This document shows, piece by piece, positions 9,521 through 17,060 of a stretch of DNA of 64,000 bases. The position numbers were made by a program, and so were the translations under genes. How positions within the stretch are numbered: position 1 is the first letter of the stretch; each line of letters opens with the position of its first letter. Below the pieces are notes generated by a model. That model was not told the DNA's origin. It searched no databases and saw only the letters and a program-made list of their open reading frames with translations. The stretch spans positions 22,146 through 86,145 of the forward strand of contig CAUWIT010000006.1 of the NCBI GenBank assembly GCA_963558965.1, given 5' to 3'. The DNA comes from Gallibacter sp963558965. GTDB lineage: Bacteria > Bacillota > Clostridia > Peptostreptococcales > Anaerovoracaceae.

Positions 9521-10105
9521 TTATCTTTCGTATTCCTTTTCTTTACTTGTTGTTATTGCTTTCTCTAGCAAGCTTTCTTTCCCCACAATATTATCTTCAT
9601 CATTCACAAGATCATTATCTTCATCTTTAATAATTGTATTTTCTTTTAGTTCATCAATTACACAATCTAATTCATCATTTAGTAAGCTTATACTATCATT
9701 TTCCCTATATTCCTCGTAAATACCATCTAATATATTTTCTTCTTCTATTTCTTTTTCTGTTTTTATTATTCCCTTAATATATGTACTATAGTGTAATTTT
9801 TGTGTAGTATCTAGTAAGTCATAAAAAACTTCTTTTTTATTTGCGATAACTTGTATCATACACTCCTCAAGTGAAGCATAGTAATCTCCTGATGACCAAA
9901 CATATTTATTTTCATTCACATGATATTCCATATTATGTGCATAAACATATTGTTCATAATCATCTGAATTGCTATATATAATAGCATCATGACCATACAC
10001 TCCAATTAAGATTGAATTTGATAAACTTGTCTTAATTGGTTCTCCAATATTACAATATACTCCAAGTAAAATTGAATTTGATAAATCGATTTTACAATTT
10101 TTCAT
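9521..10105 (-). CDS. Unknown protein with shared tail SLLEKAITTSKEKEYER
   Basis: A 194-residue acidic protein of unknown family. The N-terminus has an imperfect tandem repeat: LSNSILLGVY and LSNSILIGVY begin at residues 8 and 27. The middle is Tyr-rich (YEQYVYAHNMEYHVNENKYVWSSGDYY), followed by an acidic Asn/Asp/Glu-rich linker and the shared 17-residue tail at the extreme C-terminus. Palindrome copy B follows the stop directly and copy C lies just before its GGAAAGGAT ribosome site. No catalytic motif is visible. It is probably a cargo or accessory protein of the element (inference from the tail and location). Confidence 0.78.
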   Translation of the reverse strand: MKNCKIDLSNSILLGVYCNIGEPIKTSLSNSILIGVYGHDAIIYSNSDDYEQYVYAHNMEYHVNENKYVWSSGDYYASLEECMIQVIANKKEVFYDLLDTTQKLHYSTYIKGIIKTEKEIEEENILDGIYEEYRENDSISLLNDELDCVIDELKENTIIKDEDNDLVNDEDNIVGKESLLEKAITTSKEKEYER

Positions 10106-10121
10106 ATTTTATATCCTTTCC

Positions 10122-10165
10122 AACTTCTGCTCAAATTGAGCAGAAGTTCTTTACTTTGTTAAAGT
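10122..10165 (-). repeat. Palindromic element repeat, copy C
   Basis: A perfect palindrome (10122-10148) plus accessory half. It begins 1 base after the stop of the RadC-like gene. Confidence 0.97.
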
Positions 10166-10166
10166 G

Positions 10167-10757
10167 CTATCTTTCATAGTCTTTTTCTTTACTTGTTGTT
10201 GATGCTTTCTCTAGTAAGCTCTCTTTCTTTTGAACTTCTCCTATATTTGTTGACATTATTGAATCTAACTCTTTATTATTTGAAAAAATATGTGGTTGAT
10301 TTTCTCTGATTGAATACCATCTATCATTATATGGTGCTACAATAATATGATCTAACACATCTATTCCTAATAATTTTCCACATAAATTCAATCTTTTAGT
10401 AATATCTAAATCTTCCTTTGAAGGTGTTAATTCCCCACTTGGGTGATTATGAAAACATATCATAGCTGCTGCATTAGATAAAATTGAACTTTTAAATACT
10501 TCTCTTGGGTGTACTACAGAGCTATTTAAATCTCCTTGACTAACAATATTAATGTTTATTATTCTACATTTAGTATCTAAATTTAACACACCAAAATATT
10601 CTCTATCATATTCAGTAAAAACTTCTTTAACTTTCTTTAATGCTTCATTTGGACTAGAAATTGGTTGATAATCAAAAGGCTTTGCCTCACTTACCAGTTT
10701 AATCCTTACTACATTTAAATCTTCCAAATCTTTACTTATCATTTTCTTTTTCCTCAT
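10167..10757 (-). CDS. RadC-like JAB/MPN-domain protein with shared tail
   Basis: A 196-residue protein whose middle is a RadC-type JAB domain: HNHPSG at residues 103-108 and a following Asp (SKEDLDIT) form the metal-binding signature. The chromosomal RadC helix-hairpin-helix N-terminus is absent, as is common for mobile-element RadC proteins (often placed with antirestriction genes). After the domain comes a short linker and the tail SLLEKASTTSKEKDYER. Its start overlaps the end of a 36-residue ORF, so translation is likely coupled. The JAB assignment is firm; its action on DNA or protein is unknown. Confidence 0.88.
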   Translation of the reverse strand: MRKKKMISKDLEDLNVVRIKLVSEAKPFDYQPISSPNEALKKVKEVFTEYDREYFGVLNLDTKCRIININIVSQGDLNSSVVHPREVFKSSILSNAAAMICFHNHPSGELTPSKEDLDITKRLNLCGKLLGIDVLDHIIVAPYNDRWYSIRENQPHIFSNNKELDSIMSTNIGEVQKKESLLEKASTTSKEKDYER

Positions 10758-10842
10758 CTTCTATTTGTATTATTACGTTAGTATTATCATCTAATGTTTT
10801 TAGATATTTTATTAGTTCTTCTTTTGTCATTTTAAGTTCCAT
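10732..10842 (-). CDS. Small 36-residue protein upstream of the RadC-like gene
   Basis: ATG at 10842 with GGAGGAAT upstream gives MELKMTKEELIKYLKTLDD and then an acidic end. The frame overlaps the start of the RadC-like gene by 26 bases, so it may be a leader whose translation feeds the next gene. It is similar in style to small helical proteins of mobile elements; no family is recognised. Confidence 0.6.
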   Translation of the reverse strand: MELKMTKEELIKYLKTLDDNTNVIIQIEDEEKENDK

Positions 10843-10862
10843 AACACAATTCCTCCATTAAA

Positions 10863-10890
10863 AAAAGCACCTATATTTCTATAAGTGCTT
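10863..10890 (-). terminator. Terminator after the HipA-like gene
   Basis: Arms AAGCAC and GTGCTT with extra inner pairing, followed on the minus strand by a T run. It lies 7 bases past the stop at 10897. Confidence 0.75.
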
Positions 10891-10896
10891 AATTCT

Positions 10897-12024
10897 TTAC
10901 CTTTCATATTCTTTTTTTCTTTTTAACTTTTTATCTACATCTAATAATGACTTGTTTGTTTCTAGTTCTAACTTATCAAATACTATTTCTTGACTTCCTA
11001 AAACTATATTTTCAATTGCTTTATAATCCTTTTCTTCAAGTTTTATATCAATACTATTTACAATTTCTGATATATCTTCTTGATTTAATTTTGGTATTTC
11101 TAATTCATGAAGCATTTTATTTGCTTTATCATTTTCTTTCATAAAGTTAGTAAAATAACTTATAAAGCCTTCACTATAAGTTTCTTGATTTCTTGAAATT
11201 AGTGATAAATTATTATCGAAATTTGGTGCAAGTTTTAATATTTCACCAGTATTAGAATCTCTTAATAATCCATAATTTTCAGTATGGCGATCTACATTAT
11301 ATGAAAGTGTATCTAAATATATCATTTTAATGTAATCTTTGGCAATTTCTTCACTTATTGAATATAGTTTTTTAAAGTTATCTTCAAAGCCATCTTCATC
11401 TTCCATTAATACCCTCATTAGTTCTAATGTTAGTTCTCCATTATTAGTAAAATCTTTACTTTTGACATAATTATCTTCAAGCTCATAAGTAGCCATATCA
11501 AAACCTAATTTTAAACCTAATTTATTTACAAAAAGCTCAGAATATAATTCTTTATTAGTACCATCTTTATATAGCCACCAATTACCTTCGCCATCTATTT
11601 TCCAACACTTTTCAAAGCTACCTATATTAGTTAATTCAGGTGTTCTACTCTCTTCTTGGAAAATAGAGTTAAAATCTCCTTTTAAAGCTAATTCTGAATA
11701 TTTGTTATCCTTAAATCTAATATCTTTCCACGATAAATCTTCATTATCTAGTTTAATCCAATAACAATCTGTAATAGTAGCAGCATTAAATTTTAGTACA
11801 GCACCAATATCATCTGTTCTTTTAATGCGTAAAGCTTTTTTAATTAAACGTGAATGAGTTCTATGACTATCAATAGCTCTCATTCTTAACCAACTTTCAA
11901 TATCTTTATTTTTAGTGAAATACAAAGGACATAAATCTTTTTCAACTATTTCAACATCATTATCTATTATATTAGCAACAATAGTATCTTTTAACATTAA
12001 TTTACCATTTATATACATAAGCAT
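10897..12024 (-). CDS. HipA-like kinase with a variant of the shared tail
   Basis: A 375-residue protein with a HipA-type kinase fold. Visible motifs are NVDRHTENYG (catalytic loop, D-R-H-x-x-N) and a following APNFDNNLSL (metal-binding Asp). The N-terminal 120 residues do not look like standard HipA, and there is no adjacent HipB-like antitoxin. The C-terminus reads SLLDVDKKLKRKKEYER, a divergent version of the tail on its neighbours. HipA kinases phosphorylate proteins such as tRNA synthetases; the target here is unknown. Unlike other tailed genes it is followed by an ordinary terminator rather than a palindrome copy. Confidence 0.82.
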   Translation of the reverse strand: MLMYINGKLMLKDTIVANIIDNDVEIVEKDLCPLYFTKNKDIESWLRMRAIDSHRTHSRLIKKALRIKRTDDIGAVLKFNAATITDCYWIKLDNEDLSWKDIRFKDNKYSELALKGDFNSIFQEESRTPELTNIGSFEKCWKIDGEGNWWLYKDGTNKELYSELFVNKLGLKLGFDMATYELEDNYVKSKDFTNNGELTLELMRVLMEDEDGFEDNFKKLYSISEEIAKDYIKMIYLDTLSYNVDRHTENYGLLRDSNTGEILKLAPNFDNNLSLISRNQETYSEGFISYFTNFMKENDKANKMLHELEIPKLNQEDISEIVNSIDIKLEEKDYKAIENIVLGSQEIVFDKLELETNKSLLDVDKKLKRKKEYER

Positions 12025-12067
12025 TCCTCCTACTATTATTGCTTTATTTTAGCATATTAAACTATTT

Positions 12068-13060
12068 TTAGCTATATGACTTTTCTTCATCTTTTTTCTT
12101 TCTAAAATACATAATAACAAAAACAATTGCTGCAATTACAACTAGTCCTGCTAATGTTAATAGTACCTTTTGAAATGTAGTTAGTCCTTTTTCAACCATC
12201 TTATATGTTACTGTTGCTTCTGCTTCCAATTTTTGATTAGGATCAATTCCTTCATATGTTACTGTTGCTTCATATATTCCTCTTGTATCATCAGTTTCAA
12301 CAAAGGTAGCTTCATAAAATGGAACTGTTTTAGTTCCAGTGAATCTAGCTTCTCTTACATACATATCTTGATAAGGTCTCATAGATGTTGTCCATGCGGC
12401 ACCTGTAATAGTATAATTACCTCTAGCACCTAGATATTCAGCAACATCTCCTTTATATCCATTCCACACTGGATTAGAGCCTGTAATTTTTACTTTTTTA
12501 CCATTAAAAGAAAAAACTTGTGAATCCTCATATCCATAAAATTTTGCAGGTGCAGAAAAGCTTACTGTCTTTGATTTTGTTTTTACATCACTTTTATTGC
12601 ATTTAATATTAATAGTTTTTCCATTTTCATCTACTGTGCTTGCAACTGAACTTGGAATTTCATTTGTAGTTGCATATTGTTTAGTCACTGTTTTTGGACT
12701 TCTATATATACTTTTCCATTCTATTCCTTCATCTCCTTCTTTTAGCTTTAGTATAACATATCCATTATCCGTTTTATGTTTTATTTCTTTAGCTATATCT
12801 TCTTTATTTTTTACTCTTACATTTTTCTTAACTTTTACTTTATTATCTTTTATAATTTTGTATTTGATTTCATTATCCTCATCTAAAACATAGGTTTTAT
12901 CACCCTCTTTTATTTCTTTAGGTGCATTGTATGTTAGATCCTCTTTTGAAGTAGGATTAAACTTATATGTTTTAGTTATTGTATCAGCTGCAAAAGCTGG
13001 TGATAGTAAAGATAAAGAAATAATAAATGCAAAAGCAATAGTGCTTATTTTTTTAAACAT
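12068..13060 (-). CDS. Cell-surface protein, N-terminal signal peptide and C-terminal anchor helix
   Basis: A 330-residue protein with a clear signal peptide (cleavage near PAFAA), a beta-rich extracellular region, and a C-terminal hydrophobic helix (VLLTLAGLVVIAAIVFVIMYF) followed by a basic cytoplasmic tail. No LPxTG motif is seen, so it is a single-pass membrane protein outside the sortase pathway. It sits next to CnaB-type surface genes and may contribute to cell contact during transfer (inference). No domain family recognised. Confidence 0.75.
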   Translation of the reverse strand: MFKKISTIAFAFIISLSLLSPAFAADTITKTYKFNPTSKEDLTYNAPKEIKEGDKTYVLDEDNEIKYKIIKDNKVKVKKNVRVKNKEDIAKEIKHKTDNGYVILKLKEGDEGIEWKSIYRSPKTVTKQYATTNEIPSSVASTVDENGKTINIKCNKSDVKTKSKTVSFSAPAKFYGYEDSQVFSFNGKKVKITGSNPVWNGYKGDVAEYLGARGNYTITGAAWTTSMRPYQDMYVREARFTGTKTVPFYEATFVETDDTRGIYEATVTYEGIDPNQKLEAEATVTYKMVEKGLTTFQKVLLTLAGLVVIAAIVFVIMYFRKKKDEEKSYS

Positions 13061-13083
13061 TTTTCAACCTCGCTTTTAAAAAA

Positions 13084-13105
13084 GCAAGGCTATAAATAGC
13101 CTTGC
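13084..13105 (-). terminator. Terminator after the CnaB-like remnant
   Basis: A 9-bp stem GCAAGGCTA / TAGCCTTGC with a 4-base loop, followed by a T run on the minus strand. It lies just past the stop at 13116. Confidence 0.85.
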
Positions 13106-13115
13106 CCTAACATTA

Positions 13116-14178
13116 TTATTTAAATTGATTAATTGTTATATTGCTATGTGACCATAAATTGAATTTAGTCAAACTATTAGTAAATGTTCCCTTTGCTTCT
13201 TTATTATTTACTAAATCACAATTCAATATATTATTACTACTTGTAGCTCCACTACTAGCTACCACTTTAGTTAGATCATATCTTGATGTATCTACTTCTG
13301 TTACTTTGTATGTGCCAGCAATTAAATTATCAAATGTAACTGATTTAGTATAGTAATCACCATTTACATCATTTTTTGTTAATTCAACTGCTTCATAGTA
13401 TTCATGAGTATTACCATTAAGATCTTTTCCTTCGCATTTAAAGATTCCAACTGGATTTCCATAAGCTGATTTTAAATCATTTTTATGTACTTTTTTAGTT
13501 ACAGTAATTTTATTATCAGTTGTAGGTTTAAATGTAACATGGATCTTATGGTGATCGTAAATATCTTTAAATAAATAACTGGTTTTATATGACGATACAT
13601 TAACTTTTTTACCATCTACTGTTATCGTATCAATTTTATAACCAGCTTTAGGCTTATATGATATTGTTTTGTCACTTCCACCTACAACATTATCCATACT
13701 ACCTGTAATTGTTCCATTCCCATCTGTTGAAGTTATAATTTTAAATCTTATTTCTGTTAATACTTCATTTGAGTTTTTGGTGCTTTCCTCTCTTATACCT
13801 GCTTTACTTGTTAGGCTTGCTTTATTTTTAACTTCTACTTTACCACCATTATTATCTAGTGTACTAAAATCAAAGTTACTATCTGCAATACAAGTTAGTT
13901 CTAAATTATATGACTTATAATAAAAGCTACTACTTTTTGGTTTTACGACTTTGGCAGTAAAAGTCTGTCCATCTATAGTTGCATCAAATAGGTTTGTAAC
14001 ATTCAACCCTGCATCATTTGTGACCTTAAATGATTTATACTTTATTCCTTTAGGCAGAATATCTTTTATTTTAAAAGTTTCATATCTAAAATCAACTGGC
14101 TGCTGTAAGACATAAGGCTAAAGCACCAACTACTGCAACTTTCTTCTTGTTTTTCTTTAAAGTTTCCATTATTTTCAT
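13116..14178 (-). pseudogene. Broken CnaB/pilin-type surface protein gene
   Basis: The start codon near 14178 opens a signal-peptide-like sequence (MKIMETLKKNKKKVAVVG...) that stops after 28 codons. Coding resumes in another frame (PVDFRYETFKIKDILPKG) and runs to 13116 without a break. The rest contains a fimbrial-type region, an InlB-repeat-like segment (YKPKAGYKIDTITVDGK) and a CnaB-like domain (ITVTKKVHKND...TEVD). The C-terminus lacks any sorting signal or membrane helix. An internal deletion with frameshift near 14120, plus a lost anchor, is the simplest explanation. The segment 13116-14006 could still be translated from an internal start. Confidence 0.7.
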
Positions 14179-14301
14179 TTTTTCTTCTCCTTCTTAAAAT
14201 ATTTTACATCTATAGATTGTCAATTTACATAAGCCTTAATTCTAGTCAATTCAATAAAAAAAGAAATTAAAACAAATTAATCACCTTCTTTTGAATACTA
14301 A

Positions 14302-14327
14302 AAAAGAAGCTATCAAAAGCTCCTTTT
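14302..14327 (-). terminator. Terminator-like hairpin below the gene ending at 14414
   Basis: Arms AAAAGAAGCT and AGCTCCTTTT (one mismatch), loop of 6, with T-rich sequence following on the minus strand. It lies in the 235-base gap between the broken surface gene and the 14414 stop; nothing else is seen in that gap except palindrome copy D. Confidence 0.6.
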
Positions 14328-14368
14328 AATTTGTTATAATCACTTTAAAATAATTTATACTTTACATC

Positions 14369-14412
14369 AACTTCTGCTCAATTTGAGCAGAAGTTCTTTA
14401 CTTTGCTAAAGT
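14369..14412 (-). repeat. Palindromic element repeat, copy D
   Basis: A perfect palindrome (14369-14395) plus accessory half. It begins 1 base after the stop of the 159-residue gene. Confidence 0.97.
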
Positions 14413-14413
14413 A

Positions 14414-14893
14414 TTATCTTTCAGCATCTTTATCTTTACTTTTTAATTTGATTGATTCTTTGAAATTATCTACAACTTCTCTATCTACTTCAAGTAAACT
14501 AGCTTCTTTTGATATATAAATACTATCAATTTTTCCTTCGTTATAGTCTTTCATCATATTGTCAAATTGATTATATAATTCTATAATTTGTTCTTTATCT
14601 GTAATAAGTCTTTCACAAGTTAAAGTTTCTTTTATTTCACGATACTCTTTACCATTCTTATTAATTATCTTATTTGTTTCTTTACCTTGTTTTAGACAAG
14701 ATGATAAAATAATTGTATTTTTAGGAATCTCATTAATCTTTCTTGCATTTTCACCCCAAGCAGTAATATTTTTTAGTATTTTATTTTCTAGTACTGCATA
14801 GTCTATTACATTTGCTTTTTCTCCAGTTTGAAGTGTTACTTCTTTTAAATCTCCCTTGTAAGCCAACTTACCTGATATAAATTCTCTTCTCAT
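14414..14893 (-). CDS. Unknown protein with divergent shared tail
   Basis: A 159-residue protein starting MRREFISGKLAYKGDLKEV. The first 100 residues look beta-rich with a repeated hydrophobic pattern (NVIDYAVLENKILKNITAWGENARKI), which recalls single-strand-binding OB folds, but I cannot confirm this. The last 35 residues contain EASLLEVDREV and end KSKDKDAER, matching the tail pattern SLLE...K-x-K-(E/D)-x-E-R with a longer spacer. Palindrome copy D follows the stop at the standard 1-base spacing and copy E lies immediately upstream. Confidence 0.72.
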   Translation of the reverse strand: MRREFISGKLAYKGDLKEVTLQTGEKANVIDYAVLENKILKNITAWGENARKINEIPKNTIILSSCLKQGKETNKIINKNGKEYREIKETLTCERLITDKEQIIELYNQFDNMMKDYNEGKIDSIYISKEASLLEVDREVVDNFKESIKLKSKDKDAER

Positions 14894-14911
14894 TTCTTTC
14901 TCCTTTTCATC

Positions 14912-14955
14912 AACTTCTGCTCAATTTGAGCAGAAGCACTTTATTTTACCAAAGT
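14912..14955 (-). repeat. Palindromic element repeat, copy E
   Basis: The palindrome arms carry one altered end (GAAGC instead of GAAGTT); the accessory half is present. It begins 1 base after the stop at 14957. Confidence 0.95.
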
Positions 14956-14956
14956 A

Positions 14957-15544
14957 CTATCTTTCGTATTCTTTCTCTTTGTTTGTTGTTGGTGCTTTTT
15001 CTAGCAAGCTTTCTTTCGTTTTTTCTTTATACACTTCTAGAATTTTAAAGCCATTTGCATTTATGCTCTTTTTTATGTTTTCATTATTAGGATAAAACCA
15101 ATTCTTTCTTATTACTCCTTCACTTTCTACTTTTGTAGCTTTTGGGTGTCTACGACTACCACTCCATACTAAATATTGACATCTACATTTAATTTCTTGA
15201 TTTTCTTTTTCATCTAATTGCATTTGTTTCTCTTTTTCATTATAGCTATCTATCATTTCCATAATTGTTTGATCGTCAAGAGTTTCAACTTTATCGTAAT
15301 TGAAAGAATAAAACTTAGTCTTGTTGTAATGAATACTAGTATGATGCCAACTATCATACTCTAATAATTCTTCTTTCATTAATTTTAAAGGCATTTTTTT
15401 TAATAATTTAATGTCACAATTTAATTCACATTCTTCGATACATTCTAGCATAGCTTGTTTTGTCCATTTGCTAAGTGGTTTTGCCCCTTCCTCATAAGCA
15501 GTAACAGCATTATTACTCATCGAAAAACCATTATATCCAGCCAT
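14957..15544 (-). CDS. Unknown mobile-element protein with tail SLLEKAPTTNKEKEYER
   Basis: A 195-residue protein that begins MAGYNGFSMSNNAVTAYEEG. AGGAG precedes ATG 15544; a longer in-frame start would read through palindrome copy F and is unlikely. The region LSKWTKQAMLECIEE followed by a Trp-His-His motif (SWHHTSIHYNKTKFYSF) is distinctive and I believe occurs in other conjugative elements, but no function is known to me. A second part (CRCQYLVWSGSRRHPKATKVES) could bind nucleic acid. It ends in the shared tail and is followed by palindrome E. Confidence 0.75.
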   Translation of the reverse strand: MAGYNGFSMSNNAVTAYEEGAKPLSKWTKQAMLECIEECELNCDIKLLKKMPLKLMKEELLEYDSWHHTSIHYNKTKFYSFNYDKVETLDDQTIMEMIDSYNEKEKQMQLDEKENQEIKCRCQYLVWSGSRRHPKATKVESEGVIRKNWFYPNNENIKKSINANGFKILEVYKEKTKESLLEKAPTTNKEKEYER

Positions 15545-15570
15545 AGTTTTTTCTCCTAAAATTAAAATAG

Positions 15571-15614
15571 AACTTCTGCTCAATTTGAGCAAAAGTTCTT
15601 TACTTTACTAAAGT
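15571..15614 (-). repeat. Palindromic element repeat, copy F
   Basis: The palindrome has one mismatched base in the right arm (GAGCAAAAGTT); the accessory half is present. It lies 83 bases past the stop of the 242-residue gene; no tail-coding sequence is attached. Confidence 0.93.
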
Positions 15615-15697
15615 TTAATTAAAATTGCCACTTACACCTTATATGAAATAGATACAAGTGGCATATACAAAAAATAAATTATAGGTAGTTCATAGTA

Positions 15698-16426
15698 TTA
15701 GATACTTTCTTTTATCATTTCTTTTTCTTGCTCAGTTAAATCTTTAATCTTATTATTTACATAATCATAAACAACTGATTCACCTGAGTCTTTAGTCCTA
15801 CTATAGTAGATCATTAAAATAGTTGCTATTTTTTCTTGTGATAATGGATTGTTATCCTTTAATAAGCAACCAATATTTTCGCTATAAAACGGACATTCAT
15901 TACTACAATCCAATACTCCATCTTCATTAGGAACAGTAAATTCCTCACAAAGTTGAGCAAATTTTAATAATACTTCTTTTAAAAAGTCTTTCTTTTCATT
16001 AAATTCATAATTTTCCTTATTCTTAATTCTTTTTTCTATAGCTCTTTCTATTTTAGGGTTTTTAATTGTTCCTTTTACTACTTCTTCATTTTCTATTTCT
16101 TCCTCTTTAGGTGCTTCATTATTACTCATATCATTTTGAGTTGTAACAGGTTCTTCACTATACATTCTTTCTTGTTTTTTTCTTGTAGTTATTTCTTGTT
16201 TTACACAATTAAAGAAAGTGTTATTTGGATCTACAAATTGGTCATTCACAAACACATTTGGCTGATGAATAATATCATTTGCTATAGTAAATAACTTTTG
16301 ATTTGTAATATTAGGATCTAATTTCATTATAGTAGCATATTCTTCATCACTTAAATAAAACTTATCATGAAGAAAATGATATTTTCCTTCTTTTTTATAA
16401 ATCATTTCATTATTAGTATTTTCCAT
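15698..16426 (-). CDS. Unknown protein with a cysteine cluster
   Basis: A 242-residue acidic soluble protein. The N-terminal 100 residues hold a motif-like stretch (YHFLHDKFYLSDEEYATIMK), the middle is a Glu-rich linker, and the C-terminal part has four cysteines (CSNECPFYSENIGC plus one at LDC) that could bind zinc or iron-sulfur. GAGGAG lies before ATG 16426. One of three copies of a promoter-like block lies about 110 bases upstream. No family recognised. Confidence 0.7.
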   Translation of the reverse strand: MENTNNEMIYKKEGKYHFLHDKFYLSDEEYATIMKLDPNITNQKLFTIANDIIHQPNVFVNDQFVDPNNTFFNCVKQEITTRKKQERMYSEEPVTTQNDMSNNEAPKEEEIENEEVVKGTIKNPKIERAIEKRIKNKENYEFNEKKDFLKEVLLKFAQLCEEFTVPNEDGVLDCSNECPFYSENIGCLLKDNNPLSQEKIATILMIYYSRTKDSGESVVYDYVNNKIKDLTEQEKEMIKESI

Positions 16427-16451
16427 TTAATTTTCTCCTCGTATTCCATAA

Positions 16452-16486
16452 AAAAGAGTAGCTAGATTTTCTCTAACTACTCTTTT
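16452..16486 (-). terminator. Terminator between the tail-only ORF and the 242-residue gene
   Basis: Arms AAAAGAGTAG and CTACTCTTTT with extra inner pairing. T-rich sequence follows on both strands. It could end leftward transcription before the 242-residue gene, although that places it downstream of the repeated promoter-like block, so it may act as an attenuator. Confidence 0.7.
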
Positions 16487-16537
16487 ATCTATTAATATAC
16501 TTTTTTCATTTTATATGTTATCACACTTTTTTATGTT

Positions 16538-16570
16538 ATTTAGTATAATTTTTTCACTTTGCACTTTTTT
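16538..16570 (-). promoter_or_regulatory. Repeated promoter-like block, copy 1
   Basis: On the minus strand it reads AAAAAAGTGCAAAGTG, then A/T-rich sequence with TATACTAAAT. The same block occurs at 23486-23518 and 25125-25156. A direct repeat AAGTG-CA-AAGTG sits inside. Being repeated upstream of separate genes it is probably a promoter with an operator; the regulator is unknown. Confidence 0.55.
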
Positions 16571-16575
16571 AAATC

Positions 16576-16619
16576 AACTTCTGCTCAATTTGAGCAGAAG
16601 TACTTTATTTTACTAAAGT
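16576..16619 (-). repeat. Palindromic element repeat, copy G
   Basis: A near-perfect palindrome (final base pair altered) plus accessory half, 1 base past the stop of the 42-residue tail ORF and directly beside promoter-like block 1. Confidence 0.95.
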
Positions 16620-16620
16620 A

Positions 16621-16749
16621 TTATCTTTCGTATTCTTTCTCTTTGCTTGTTGTTGGTGCTTTTTCTAGCAAGCTTTCTTTCGATATTAGTTCTTTTGTTT
16701 CTAAATTAATTGTCTTTTTACTAACATCTTCATATAGTTCAAAAAACAT
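16621..16749 (-). CDS. 42-residue ORF made up largely of the shared tail
   Basis: ATG 16749 opens MFFELYEDVSKKTINLETKE, then LISKE and the tail SLLEKAPTTSKEKEYER, stopping at 16621. It overlaps the end of the upstream 49-residue ORF by 11 bases, so it would be translated by coupling. About half of the protein is the tail. It may be a decayed cargo gene whose 3' cassette survives, or a minimal tail peptide. Confidence 0.65.
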   Translation of the reverse strand: MFFELYEDVSKKTINLETKELISKESLLEKAPTTSKEKEYER

Positions 16750-16888
16750 ATTTAGATAATTCTTTAATTTTCTCTTTTTCTTTTTCATCTAAAACTAATT
16801 TTAAAGATTCCATTGCAGTATGTGTAGCATATGCTCTTTCTCTTTTAATAAGCATATTTTCAATTTCTTTATATTCTTCTTTATACAT
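16739..16888 (-). CDS. Small 49-residue helical protein
   Basis: ATG 16888 gives MYKEEYKEIENMLIKRERAY and a charged, helical remainder ending SKYVF. It sits 4 bases after the previous small membrane ORF and overlaps the tail ORF. No family recognised; the three small ORFs look like a coupled string below the adhesin gene. Confidence 0.55.
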   Translation of the reverse strand: MYKEEYKEIENMLIKRERAYATHTAMESLKLVLDEKEKEKIKELSKYVF

Positions 16889-16892
16889 TTAT

Positions 16893-17051
16893 TTATACTC
16901 CTTTGATATTTTTTCCTTCCTCTATTAATTTATTAAAGTTAATAGATTCATTTTCGTCTTTATAGATATCCATAGGCAAAATAGCAAATAAAAAAGCACT
17001 ACCTATAATTAGTGCTAATATAAAAAGCATTATAAAAATTATAAATTTCAT
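16893..17051 (-). CDS. Small 52-residue membrane protein
   Basis: ATG 17051, preceded by GGTGGAAAA, gives one membrane helix (IIFIMLFILALIIGSAFLFAIL) followed by a short acidic outer segment. It begins 9 bases after the adhesin stop, so it belongs to that transcript. Function unknown. Confidence 0.55.
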   Translation of the reverse strand: MKFIIFIMLFILALIIGSAFLFAILPMDIYKDENESINFNKLIEEGKNIKGV

Positions 17052-17060
17052 TTTTCCACC

